Positions 1 to 10,330 of a stretch of 64,000 nucleotides of DNA are shown here, in pieces. This DNA is from Gonioctena quinquepunctata (Eukaryota; Arthropoda; Insecta; Coleoptera; Chrysomelidae). The stretch is taken from positions 885,287-949,286 of the forward strand of contig JAFIRS010000242.1 in assembly GCA_018342105.1 (NCBI GenBank), in the 5' to 3' direction. The notes beneath the pieces are model-generated. The model did no database searches, was not told the origin of the DNA, and saw only the letters and a program-made list of their open reading frames with translations. How positions within the stretch are numbered: position 1 is the first letter of the stretch; every line of letters begins with the position of its first letter. A program made the translations under genes and the position numbers.

Positions 1-387
1 TCCTCTCATAGAATATAATGATTGTGACGGATGTAGGAGAACATAAATAATGATGTAGCGATCTGTCATTGTCAACTACATATGTGTCCAATGTTCATAA
101 GTGAAAAATCAATTATCTCCTATTTTTCTACCACTAAGGGTGGATAATTCCATTCGAAATCCAGATATGATCAACTATGAGGTATACCCTATCTAATAAA
201 AAACAATCATCCAAATCGAAGAACCCAGTACAAAGTTATGCCTGAAAGAATCGGTTAACGGACCAGAATTCAGAGGGTGAGTGATCAATATCCTTCACTT
301 TGCTTCCCTTAGGGGTGGATTTCATCTTTCAGATTCAAATGGGAAACACTGGGGAATATTGGAAATATATCAACAGCCACTTCCGAA
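1..387. other. Unassigned left edge, possibly the decayed 5' part of the adjacent LINE
   Basis: No intact reading frame is seen. The last few codons before 388 are in frame with the SGNH-like ORF that follows, and a short Cys-x2-Cys stretch near position 20 could be a relic of the PHD-type finger that often precedes the SGNH domain in CR1-type ORF1 proteins. The stretch is too degraded to assign firmly. Confidence 0.3.
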
Positions 388-981
388 GTGAATCACAGGG
401 AGCTCATTCCAATCCCAAAAATTCTCATTTTATGTGATGAAATAGGATATGGCTTGAGAAAATCTATGTCCAAATCTATCGGAGAAGAGTTCACCATAGA
501 AACGATCATCAAACCAGGGGCTTATTTCGTAAATGTGATAGAAGATGTTGTTGAGCTATCGATGAATTTCGGCCTCAATGACTACATAATAGTTATTGCA
601 GGTTCTAATGATTTTAATTCAAAGAAATATCCGTCATTCAGAGAAATCAACAGTAGGATTAAAGAGTGTAGTCATACGAATATAATTTTTTCATCTGTAC
701 CTTATGGTAAGCAAGTTAAATTAAATGATTTCATTTACAAATTCAATATCAAGCTGAATGAATATACATACAAGTTGAATCATTATGCCGAAGGTGATAT
801 CTCTTTTTTTGATTTGAATTGTACGAAAGGCACGATGCAAAGTAAAAAGGAAATCGTCAAAAAAATCTCAGATTTCATATTTAGAAATAAACAAACAAAA
901 AATTTGAAATTTCCCACCGTCATGAATGAAACCATTCAAGGTTTTTTAGACCCCTCCATGGAGACACTAAAAAAAGTTTAG
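388..981 (+). CDS. LINE ORF1 with SGNH hydrolase-like domain (partial)
   Basis: This is a 197-residue open segment. It shows an early ILILCDEIG-type block where an SGNH esterase carries its nucleophile (GDS), then an IIVIAGSNDF block matching the GxND block III of the family near residue 70. A late catalytic His-containing block is not obvious. CR1-type LINE ORF1 proteins of insects often carry such an esterase domain, thought to act in RNP or membrane association. The nucleophile Ser appears replaced (CDEIG instead of GDS), so catalysis is doubtful. The frame is open upstream without a clear ATG; GTG at 388 is only the first start-like codon. Family call from motifs only. Confidence 0.6.
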   Translation: MNHRELIPIPKILILCDEIGYGLRKSMSKSIGEEFTIETIIKPGAYFVNVIEDVVELSMNFGLNDYIIVIAGSNDFNSKKYPSFREINSRIKECSHTNIIFSSVPYGKQVKLNDFIYKFNIKLNEYTYKLNHYAEGDISFFDLNCTKGTMQSKKEIVKKISDFIFRNKQTKNLKFPTVMNETIQGFLDPSMETLKKV

Positions 982-1074
982 ATGTTGAAAGAATATCAAG
1001 TTCTAAGAGTTCATATGATGAATCTGGTCCAAAAAGATCATTTGAAGAACATAACAATTGTAATCATTTCTCTA

Positions 1075-3800
1075 ATTGTAACTCTATTACCTTAGTCTTA
1101 CTAAACATTCAGTCCCTTCGGAACAAAATAGATGAACTTTTTATATTTTTAAATGACTTGAATTTTCCTACAATAGTCTTGCTTACGGAACATTGGTGTA
1201 ATAAGCTCGAGCCAATAAGCATTCCTGACTACACTGTGATATCTAGATACTCCAGAAACTGTTCTAATCATGGAGGAACTGTAATATTGATTAAAAATTC
1301 AGCTCTTGGTGACTTGACTTTCACTCAAGTTGATAAGTTCCAAGACTTGTCCGAAGACAAAACGTTTGAGTTTTCTGTCTGCTACAGCAAAAAATTCAAT
1401 CTGTACATTTTATGTGTTTACCGTTCACCATCTGCTGATGTAGATATATTTTTTAATAACCTAAGCTATTTATTATCTACCAACAAATTTATTTAATTTT
1501 TTTTCTACTTTCAACTCACTATATTATTGAGGTGTTTTAACATAAATTATAAAATGATGATTCGACAGATACAGACTCACTCAAAAATTTACTTTTAACT
1601 TTTGACTTGAATATGCACGTTGATTCAGATACTCGTATTTCCCAATTCTCTAGCTCTTGTATTGACTATGTTTGTAGCAATTTTGATGTACAGAACGTAT
1701 CATGTTCAGTGATACCATCAGGTTTATCAGATCACGAAGCAGTTACTTGCTCTGTACTTCTTGAATACACAACGTAAACTTAAGTTTGGGAGACTTTACA
1801 GTAGAGCAAATTATAATAGGTTCTATCAGAATTGTCTAAAGATTAACTGGGAAGGTATGCTGTTCCAAAGTGATCCATTCCTCACATTCCACAACACGCT
1901 ATTGAATGTATTTAATGAATCATTTCCCTTGCAAAAAATTAAAGTCAAAAAAAGAAAACCATGGATTACAACAGGATTGAAAATTTCTTCGAAAAATTTA
2001 CGTTCACTGCATAACATACGAAAATTTACTGACAATCTTTACTTCCATGACTTCTTCAATAACTACCGCAGAATATATAGATCCACTATTAAGAAAGCGA
2101 AGGAAATTCATTATGATAACAAAATCGGTAAGTCAACTAATAAAATGAAAGAAGCATGGTCTGCTATCAGTGATATTACGGGAAAATAAAAAAAAAACAT
2201 GTGGGAATATCACTTAGTCCTGATAAAATCAATGATTATTATTGTTCGATTGCAAAAAACCTTAGTGAGAATATAGTGATTCCTTACGACCCTTATTAAA
2301 TCTTGAAGATGTCAGAATTGAGGATAACCTAACTTTGTACGATACAAATATTGACGAATTAGTAGAAATATTGAGGAATATAAAGAATAAAAATGCAACT
2401 GGTTATGATGGAATCTCCATAAAAATTATCCAAAATCTTCCAATTAATGCATTGCAAACATTGGTATCTCTAATCAACACCTCATTCCACAATGGATTTT
2501 TTCCTGATTTTCTGAAAACATCTGTTGTCCTTCCATTATACAAAGGTGGAGATTCAGATGATCCCGCGAATCTTCGACCGATCTCCCTCATTCCAACTAT
2601 AGCCAAAGTTATCGAAAAACTTGTGAAAATACGTCTGACGGATTTCCTAAGACGCCACAATATTTTAAGTTAAAGCCAGTTTGGTTTTCAAAGCAATAAA
2701 AATACGCACGATGCCATCTTTTCATTTCTTTATGATATTTATTCAAAGTTGAATTCTGGTAATGTAGCTGCTGCGGTCTTTTGTGATCTATCGAAGGCGT
2801 TCGATTGCGTTGATCATAAGATCTTGCTAAGAAAAATTCACCAATATGGCTGCAGAGAAATGACGCTCAAATGGTTCGATTCTTACCTGTCAGGAAGGAA
2901 TCAAATGGTAAGAACAACAGGACTTTCAGAAAAAAAGGATATTATGTGTGGAGTGCCACAAGGATCAGTTTTAGGACCCATTTTATTCTTATTATATGTC
3001 AATGACCTTGCAAATTTAAGCATTTCTGAAAATTCACTCTTTTGTTGATGACACGACGATATTGTGGAACAACAAAACTCAAATGATTTACACAATGCTA
3101 TATCTACTGATATGAAAAAAATGGGGAAATTGGGTTCAATTTGGGTTTTTAAAACTAAATAAATTTTTTCCTTTAAAAAAGAGATCAAACTAAATTTCTA
3201 GGTATTCACATTGACAATAAGCTCAAATTTATTGAACATATCAAACATCTTAAAAGTAAAATTTCTTCTGGATGTTATGCAGTGAGAGTAACTTCAATAA
3301 ATTTGGGAATTAAAACTGCCAGAACGGTGTATTACGCCCTCTTAGAATCTCACCTACGTTATGGAATACCGTTCTGGGGAGTATGCAATTCATCAGCCCT
3401 TCTGTCTGTATTAGTACTGCAGAAACGGGCTATCAGGTATATGTGTAAGATTAAACCTCGTGATTCGTGCAGACACAAATTCGTTGAGGAAAAGATTTTA
3501 ACAGTGATTGCTTTGTTCATTTTGGAATCGGTTTGTCTCATTTACAAAAATATGTCCCTATTTGAGGCTTCGTGCAATTCTTATAACACCCGTTCCACGC
3601 GTTGAAATTGCCAATTCCTTCAACAAATTTGGCCAGGGATTCTATTTATTACAATGGGGTCAAGATGTTTAATCACTTGCCCTCAGATATAAGACAGGCA
3701 AATTTGACCAACAAAATGTTTAGAATAAGAGTAAAAACATTTCTGGCTGATAGACCCTATTATAATTTGCAAGAGTTCTATAATGATAAATTTACGTGAC
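1075..3800 (+). pseudogene. LINE A ORF2: endonuclease plus reverse transcriptase, broken
   Basis: An exonuclease-endonuclease-phosphatase start (NIQSLRNK, then LLTEHWC) lies at about 1085-1200. The thumb-linker follows at 1761-2189, and the RT fingers and palm at 2335-3060: an LRPISL block, FCDLSKAFDCVDH (RT motif A), GVPQGSVLGPILF (motif B) and FVDDTTIL (active-site motif C, about 3043-3066, in another frame from motif B). The C-terminal part (LLESHLRYGIPFWG and following) runs 3282-3605 and then changes frame to 3799. Stops and frameshifts occur near 1500-1760, 2190-2335, 2673, 3048 and 3605. It once copied LINE RNA by target-primed reverse transcription; it is now inactive. Confidence 0.85.
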
Positions 3801-4198
3801 AAAATGTGCATATTTCAATATATGCTGTATAAGATTTTTGTTTATATTCTTCCTTGGATATAGATGTTTGTTTGTTTGGTGTAATATGTGTGTTCATTTA
3901 TGTAATATTATATATGATTGTATATGTTTATATGTGTATTATATAAGTTTTGATACGATTTTTAAACAAAACTTTACACAACCATGTTGATACAAAATTC
4001 GACGATGAACTTTATAGTGTATGTTCTAACATTACTTTTCCCTAGGTGTTTTTATATTTACATTTTATATGTTCTAGCTTTACTTTTCCGTAGGTGCTTT
4101 CATATTTTCATTTTATATTTATATTTATTTTTCACAAGCTTTGTCCACAAGATTTATTCTTAATGACAATAAAGTATATTATTATTATTATTATTATT

Positions 4199-4369
4199 AA
4201 ACTTCGAAGTACACAATATCCACTGGAAGAAAGAATCATCGGAATCGAACGTCTCAGTGAAAATTTATGCGGGATCATACATACAAAATTTAAAAAAATA
4301 TACACATCGAATAGAGAACCTCCTCCTTTTTGGTTTAAAGATTGGTGTGACAAACAGAATGTAAAATAA
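4199..4369 (+). other. Orphan open segment just after the LINE A tail
   Basis: Fifty-six codons are open directly after the ATT tail and end in a TAA at 4367-4369. The residues (for example PPPFWFKDWCDKQN) look like a protein C-terminus rather than low-complexity AT sequence. It could be the 3' part of a host exon into which LINE A inserted, or the end of an older transposon ORF1. No splice acceptor is convincing and no family is recognised. Confidence 0.25.
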
Positions 4370-4430
4370 TCCTTGTCATTGTCGTATTTTAGAAATGTCA
4401 AATTTGGGAGTGACGTTCTCTTTGACGGCC

Positions 4431-4445
4431 GTTGCTATGGGTAAC
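4431..4445. promoter_or_regulatory. X-box-like (RFX) inverted half-sites
   Basis: GTTGCTATGGGTAAC fits the RFX X-box pattern RYYNYY-N(1-3)-RRNRAC with a 3-base spacer. The surrounding 4400-4520 is locally GC-richer than its flanks and holds a short palindrome (CCGCGAAAT...ATTTCGCGG, about 4449-4469), as promoters sometimes do. No gene start is visible next to it, so it may be chance or part of a repeat. Confidence 0.25.
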
Positions 4446-4559
4446 AGCCGCGAAATATAATTTCGCGGACTGTGTTGAGAACGCGAAATACTCCCTTTGC
4501 GTGCGATTGCACGAAAAATTATTTTCACTCTCGTATCGATGGAAATCTATATTCCGATG

Positions 4560-4895
4560 GTTTTAGTTCAATTCAATTTTATTAAATCCGTTTCCCTATT
4601 ATAAAATGGAGTGGACGTGTCAGTATAAAGTATAAAAATACCACGAATAACTTATAAAAAACTACAAATTACAGGTATAAAATACAAATTACAATTGCGA
4701 GTTAGCAAACGTATGAAATATTTCAACATTAAAAGACCAATACAAAAAATATTACAATTACAATTGGAGGTATAAAAGTACACTTGGACAACTCAAAAAA
4801 CACCAATAGAGAGAAAATAGTCGAATTCTCCCAAGGAATAAAAACAATTTTTTATTAAAGTTTTTTTACGTACCTTTGAAGACTTCATATGAAGG
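4560..4895. other. AT-rich stretch without recognisable features
   Basis: The sequence is AT-rich with short direct repeats of an ACAAATTACAATT type. No ORF, RNA gene or known repeat end is recognised. Confidence 0.5.
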
Positions 4896-6135
4896 ACTAT
4901 TTTTACAAGCTTTCATTTAACTTGCTTTGTTCGTATATCATTCGTTCGTTCTGTCATTCTTTCCGGGTCAAAATTTGTAATCCATTTTTGGAGCACTTGC
5001 CGACATCCGATTGAGCTGAAATTTGGCAGGTGATCATAATTCCGGTGACAATGCATTATGAGATTTTTGTTAGATAAAAAACAAAATGACGGCTCCAAAA
5101 TGGCGGACGATATTTGTAATTAGGATCCGATTTGATTCAAAATTGGTATGTAGGGGTTTTCGGGGTCGGAGAGTTTGTCAAAATTTATAAATTCAAGATG
5201 GCGGCTCCAAGATGGCAGACGAGTTTTGTGATTATGGTCCGATTCGATTCAAAATTGGTATGTGGGGGATTTTGGAGTCGGAGATTATGAAAATTCATGA
5301 AACTTAAATTGCGGCTCTTGGAATTTTTGTTAGAGAAAAACCAAAATAGCGCTCCAAGATGGCGGACGAGATTTAGGTTTATGGTCCGATTCGATTCAAA
5401 ATTGGTATGTGGGGGTTTTCAGAGTTGAAGATTATGAATTTTTCTCCAAAACTCATAAAATCAAAATGGTGGCTCCAATATGGCCGATGATCTCTGTAAT
5501 TATGGTCCCATACTATTCAAAATTGGTATGTGGAGGTTTTCGGGGTCGGAGATTATGAATTTCCTATCAGACTTTACAAATTCAAGATGACGGATGAGTT
5601 TTGTAATTGGCCCGATTCGATTCAAAATTGGTATGTCGGGATTTTTGGGTTTGGAGATTATGAATTTAGCCGAAGAATATTGATATTAGTTAAAATTCAT
5701 AAATTGAAGATGGCAACTGCAAGATGGCGGATGAGTTAATCTTTAGATGGTCCCTTCATTGAAGGATACTAGATACCTCAGAACTTGCAGGAAAAAAAAG
5801 GCTTCATAATAACGAGGCTTTAACAAAAATGCATAGATAAAGACGTACTTAAGTACTAAAAAGCACAAAATAAAATAATTAATAAAAAAACTTTTTAAAT
5901 ACAAGCTTTTATTCAAATGCCCTAAAAAAAAATTGCTTTGGATGTGTGACGTAGGTTATCCCGTGAGTTATAGATTCAAAAACTTGTCGCTTTTGTATTC
6001 TAACTGAAAACTTTGCGCGACAAGCTTTTGAATCTATAACTCACGGAATAACCTACGTCACACATCCAAAGCAATTGTTTTTTACTTTTCAGTGCATTTG
6101 AATGAAAGCTTGTATTTAAAAGGTTTTTTTATTGA
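4896..6135 (+). repeat. Composite repeat copy 1: tandem 110-120 bp units followed by a palindrome
   Basis: The outer start (ACAAGCTTTCATTTAACTTG..., then a GGCAGGTG block near 5025) leads into about six diverged units. Each contains ATTGGTATGTGGGG, GGTCGGAGATTATGA and AAGATGGCGGCTCC. A unique block follows at about 5740-5880, then a long inverted repeat. The same parts in the same order occur at 46200-47180 and 49865-51020 (reverse orientation) and in part at 16030-16640 with 20585-21265. Small ORFs over the units are by-products of the unit length. This looks like a non-autonomous mobile family with internal tandem repeats; the class is unknown. Confidence 0.8.
5885..6130. repeat. About 245 bp near-perfect palindrome
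   Basis: The left arm (AAGCTTTTATTCAAATGC, then ATTGCTTTGGATGTGTGACG) is repeated in reverse complement on the right (ACATCCAAAGCAAT, then GCATTTGAATGAAAGCTT). The loop lies around 6000. The same palindrome is present at about 46205-46470, and one arm at 49868-49960, so it belongs to the composite repeat family. Confidence 0.85.
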
Positions 6136-6289
6136 TTATTCTATTCAATTTATCAGGAAGCCTATTGAAGTAAGAAGCTCCGGCCATGAGGGGTGATTTT
6201 TTGTGAAAAGTGTGGTTTGATTTTTTTACTAACAAGTCGTGTCATGTTTATGTGTATCAGAATTTTTGTCAATTTTTGTCGAATCCGAT

Positions 6290-6554
6290 AAATATGGCTC
6301 AGTTATTTAAATAAATAAATGGAAGTAACAGTAACAGTAAGAATGTTTTTGTCTTTAAATACATCGCGACATGAAGTTTGGAAAGGTAGGTCAAATATAA
6401 ACCGTAATATTCTTTATTGCAAAACAAAAACTCTTTGAATATCACGCCCTTGGCCCCATACAATAACACTACACGCGATTGTAGAGTAAGCAATTGAGTA
6501 ATAGACATTCAATAGGGTGTCCCTATCTGACATAGATTTCACAACCGTCAATAG
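6290..6554 (-). pseudogene. LINE J reverse transcriptase C-terminal part (left half, split by Gypsy)
   Basis: Reading the minus strand gives a typical RT C-terminal region: NVYYSIAYSTIACSVIVWG, then a RVFVLQ...RILR block, interrupted by stops. This continues the RT sequence found at 13216-14060 on the other side of the Gypsy element, so one old LINE was split by the LTR insertion at the ATAG target site. Confidence 0.7.
6551..6554. repeat. Target-site duplication, left copy (ATAG)
   Basis: ATAG directly precedes the left LTR and the same four bases follow the right LTR at 13212-13215. Four-base duplications are usual for Ty3/Gypsy integrases. Confidence 0.85.
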
Positions 6555-6882
6555 TGTAACGAACCTAGGCCGGACCTGTCGCCTCACATGTTGCCATCGA
6601 CAGCGATGAGATCATCCCCGGAGATATTCGAGAACCATCCAGTCCCTCTTCCGCGTAATGCAACGGTCAATATTGGAAACAATTGGAACATGCCGTCGCC
6701 AACTGGAAGAATTCGAAACATCGAGAATGCTGTATCGGAGATAAATAGAGAGCCCTCAAGAGGGAGTGGACAGTCTGAACGAGCCTATACGATCGAGCTA
6801 TAGAGTGTAGTAATATAAATTAAGTTGTATATTTAAGTGATAAATAAATTAGTAAAACCAAGTTAAGTTTATTTACGTTACA
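6555..6882 (+). repeat. Gypsy element 5' LTR
   Basis: It is 328 bp with TGTAAC...GTTACA ends and matches the LTR at 12884-13211. It contains an open frame of 71 codons (6588-6803) that in the 3' copy forms the C-terminal extension of the macrodomain ORF, and AATAAATTAG near 6843 as a possible poly(A) signal. Confidence 0.93.
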
Positions 6883-6884
6883 AT

Positions 6885-6901
6885 TGGTGTCGGAAGTGAG
6901 A
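6885..6901 (+). promoter_or_regulatory. Primer-binding site (tRNA 3' end complement)
   Basis: TGGTGTCGGAAGTGAG starts two bases after the 5' LTR, begins with TGG as expected for pairing with a tRNA CCA end, and lies where minus-strand synthesis is primed. The tRNA species was not determined. Confidence 0.75.
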
Positions 6902-6959
6902 TTTTGAAAATAAACAAGTGATCGTGGAGTGGATAGTCAGAAAAATAAATTGATAGACC

Positions 6960-7225
6960 TTTTTGTACGCCCAAAATAGACAGTGGCCCGGTTTTCGCGA
7001 AGTGGACAATTGTGCGTGGGAATATAAACTGATACACTGTTCGCGTGAAACAGAAAATAGACAGTGGCCCGGTTTTTGCGAAGTGGACAATTGTGCGTGG
7101 GAATATAAACTGATACACTCTTCGCGTGAAACAGACAATAGACTGGTGGCCCGTGGAAAAGAATTCGTGAAGTGAATTTTTAACAAACTGATAAACTTTT
7201 TCGTGTGAAACAGACTGATACCTCG
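6960..7225 (+). repeat. Short direct repeats in the Gypsy leader
   Basis: A block of about 96 bp containing ACAGTGGCCCGGTTTT and GAAGTGGACAATTGTGCG is present twice (about 6980 and 7060) with a third partial version near 7140. It lies between the primer-binding site and the gag start, where packaging signals are expected; a role is only inferred. Confidence 0.7.
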
Positions 7226-7236
7226 TCAAAGACAAA

Positions 7237-8032
7237 ATGTGTTCAAGAAAAGTGCGTCTTGCGGACTTGAAGGTAGCGGAATTGAAACAGGAATTGGAGG
7301 AAAGGGAACTGGAAACAACGGGTAAAAAGCAAGTACTCCAGGAAAGACTTGCAGAAGGACTTATACAAGAAGGTGAGGACCCCGAAACATTTTTATTCGA
7401 AGTTCCCGGAGGTGATTTAAGTTTGGTAATGAATAAACTCGAAAAAACTACTAAATCCGTGAAAGAAGAACTGCAACAAAATTCTAGAAATCTGGAAGAG
7501 AAGCTTCTAGAAAATTCAAGAAGTCTGGAAGAAAATGCTAGAAATCTGGAAGAGAAGCTTCAAGAAAATTCTAGAAATCTGAAGAGAAGCTTCTAGAAAA
7601 TTCAATAAGCCTGGAAGAAAATGCTAGAAATCTGGAAGAGAAGCTTGAAGAAAATTCTAGAAATCTGAAGAGAAGCTTCTAGAAAATTCAAGAAGCCTGG
7701 AAGAGAAGTTCCTGGAAAACACAGAAGGTCTAAAAAAAGAATTGTGTGGTGTGGCTAATTTTCTAGAAGAAAGAATGGGAACCGTTGAGACAGAGATAGA
7801 TAAAATTAGGGAGCAAATGAACACGGAGGTAGATAAAATCAAAGATGGGGTCGAGGCAGAAATGGACAAAATAAAGGAAACAATTCGTAAGCTGGAAAAA
7901 CGAATTAATAGTGCGCCCTCCACAGAGATGGTTAACGAAAATGCAAAGCTGGACTTGAGTTTGAACTTGAATAAAGTTCAAGAGGGAATAAAAGATGTCA
8001 AGATCAATTCAGAAATAGGAAGCTTTCCATGA
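7237..8032 (+). CDS. Gypsy gag N-terminal region: SAP domain and coiled-coil repeats (frameshifted)
   Basis: The ATG at 7237 opens a frame whose residues 9-45 match a SAP helix-turn-helix (LKVAELKQELEERELETTGK..LQERL), a nucleic-acid-binding module. From residue about 70 an 11-residue pattern of the type RNLEEKLLENS repeats, a highly charged coiled coil. The DNA shows it as tandem units of about 33-66 bp from 7470 to 7710. The frame breaks at about 7580-7600 and resumes at 7742 with further coiled coil (EIDKIREQMNTEVDKI). This is probably one gag leader protein with repeat-length variation or indel errors. SAP plus repeats is unusual for a Gypsy gag. Confidence 0.7.
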
Positions 8033-9016
8033 AGCCGCCCAGTTCGACGGAAAACTCCATGGGCAAATTACCGCCGGCAGTTTGAAGCAGCGGCCAAAGC
8101 AAACGGATGGAATGCAGGGAAAGAGCTGTAGCACTGACACTTGCATTACTGGAGAAGCGACAAATATTCTACAAACCTCACCGCCCAAGAACAGGAGGAC
8201 TATGATCAGCTGATTAAACATCTAGAATTACGATATGGCCACGCCCATTTGGAACACGTATACCACTCCCAGCTGAAAAATCGCTGCCAAAAATCGGGCG
8301 AATCCTTACAAGAATTCGAAACTGACATTGCACGCTTGGTTCGTCTCGCATATCCAGCCACACCAGAAAATGTAATGGAGCGACTAGCGGTTCAAGCATT
8401 CTTGGATGGACTCCGTGACCAAGAAACCAGACAAGCGTTGATATTAGCTCGTCCAACACATCTCGTAGACGCACTGGCACGAGCTTTGGAATTTGAGGCA
8501 GCAAAACAATGCTGCAAAAGCCAAAGTAAAGTTCAAACGATTGAGGAAGACTCACAGGAGCCTGCTAACTTGGAAGCTGCCATAAGAAAAGTGATGAAGG
8601 AAGTGTTGCCTGAGAAAAGACATATAAGATGCCGGAATTATCGCAAAATTGGACATGTGCGTAGCAAATGTCCAACATTCATCGACTCCGATGCAGGAAA
8701 ACTAAGAAAGGTCGATGAGAAGGGGCAATCGTCGGCATGTGTCCGGCAAGCCCCGGTTAACAACGCATATGTCGCTATGCTTCAACGACAGAACAAGGGT
8801 GTCTTCGTAGACGGTCTCATCAATAACGAGCATTGCACCATGCTGCTAGATACAGGAGCGAATAGGACAAATCTCGGCCTTCCTTTCAGAACACCGAACG
8901 GATTGAACGACAACTTGAAGCTACGCACAGCAACAGGGGAGCCAGCTACCGTATATGGCGAGCTACCGATTGAAATAATTTTGGGCAACACTAAAGGAAA
9001 CATCAGGCACTTGTAG
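8033..9016 (+). CDS. Gypsy gag capsid, zinc knuckle and protease start
   Basis: The open segment 8141-9016 (291 residues) has a retrotransposon gag capsid core (residues about 1-140, with LQEFETDIARLVRLAYP and FLDGLRD blocks), then a degenerate zinc knuckle near residue 166 and the aspartic protease motif LLDTGANRT near residue 235, followed by an EPATVYG flap-like region. Just upstream (8033-8140) capsid sequence continues in another frame. The knuckle reads CRNYRKIGHVRSKC, with Tyr where the second Cys should be. The frame ends at 9016 and protease coding continues in another frame to about 9120. Confidence 0.85.
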
Positions 9017-9124
9017 CGGACATCGAAGACGATGCAATCATCGGAATGGACATCATGAATTCCAGAGGGTTTGAATTGATTTCAAAGACGGCGTCCTACG
9101 TGTCAACGGAGAAGAGCTGGTACT

Positions 9125-10330
9125 TCATGGGAGAAGTGAAGAGTTGATCCGTGTGCTGTTGGCTGAAGATGTAAGCGTACCTGAGAGGGCTGAAACCATT
9201 CTGGAGGCTCGCCTGACGGGAGGGCGAGCAGTGGAGACGTGGTGATGTTCGAGCCCAAACTTCATGATGAGAAAATTGGGACGAGGGATTGCACTAGGGA
9301 AGACCTTGTTGCGTGCTGACAAATTTGTGCCGGTAAGGGTCATGAATGTCAATTATTTCCCAGTGACCTTGAAGAAAGGAACAATTTTGGGGCACTGCTC
9401 GTCAGTTTCATCCGTGATCCGGGGCGTACGAGGTACGATTAGCCAACCCAACAACTTGCCCACAGAACTAGAGAAATTAGTTGCCATCTCTTCCAAAGAC
9501 ATAAAACCAGCTCAACAGCCCAAACTAAGAGATTTAGTCAAAAGTACCAAGACATCTTCGATACCGGACAAGGAAAAGGGGTCGAACTAATGTGGTCCAG
9601 CACAAGATTGATACTGGGGTGCCCGACCGATCCGGCAATCAGCAAGAAGACTTCCTCTTGCCAAGAAGGCAGAGGCTGACAAAATAGTCAGCGATATGGG
9701 AAAAGAAGGAGTTATCGAACCGTCTGACAGTCCCTGGTCCTTCCAGTCGTACTGGTGAAGAAAAAAGGATGGATCGACACGCTTTGTGTAGACTATCGCC
9801 AACTTAATAATGTCACGAAGAAGGACAGTTACCTCTCCCGAGAATAGATGACACCCTAGACACGTTGGCTGGTTCCACGATTTTCTCGACCCTGATCTGA
9901 AGAGTGGATACTGGCAAGTAGAACTCGCTCAGGAAGATCGAGAAAAGACTGCTTTACCATCGGCTCAGGATTATGGCAGTTCACCGTTATGCCATTCGGG
10001 CTCTGTAATGCTCCCGCCACATTCGAAAGATTGATGGAAACAGTACTGAAGGACTCTCATGGAACACGTGTCTAGTGTATCTCGACGACATAATTGTGGT
10101 CGGCAGATCGTTCGAGGACCACGTGAAAACTTGGAGGAAGTATTCCTGCGATTGAGGAACTCCGGATTGAAGCTGAGCCCTAAGAAATGCCACCTGTTCC
10201 AAAAAGAAGTACGATACCTCGGCCACGTTGTCTCTGGGAAGGAGTAGCAGTGGATGACCAGAAGATCAAAGCTGTTAAGGATTGGCCCATCCCAAAAGAC
10301 ATTCACCAACTTCGAAGTTTCCTTGGTTTG
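9125..10330 (+). pseudogene. Gypsy reverse transcriptase region (frameshifted)
   Basis: Pieces in all three plus frames line up as one RT. 9264-9590 is the protease-RT linker. 9600-9830 has an ARPIRQ-like block, GVIEPSDSPW and CVDYRQLN. 9880-10060 holds TLD.KSGYWQ and FGLCNAPATFERLM. 10075-10100 is VYLDDIIVV, the catalytic box. 10187-10330 holds the RYLGHVVS and PKDIHQLRSFLGL blocks. At least six frame changes occur, mostly at short base runs, which fits single-base deletions. The protein would make element cDNA inside virus-like particles. Confidence 0.88.

Larger units (their letters stand above)
388..4198 (+). mobile_element. Decayed CR1/Jockey-group non-LTR retrotransposon (LINE A)
   Basis: In order, this copy holds an ORF1 remnant with an SGNH-hydrolase-like domain, an apurinic-type endonuclease remnant, reverse transcriptase pieces in several frames, and an AT-rich 3' UTR that ends in AATAAAG followed by an ATT microsatellite at about 4180-4198. 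The order ORF1, endonuclease, RT, microsatellite tail is typical of CR1/Jockey-group LINEs. Frameshifts and stop codons split ORF2 into at least six pieces, so the copy is dead. The 5' limit is uncertain and may lie before 388. Related RT sequence occurs at 47195-47630. Confidence 0.85.
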
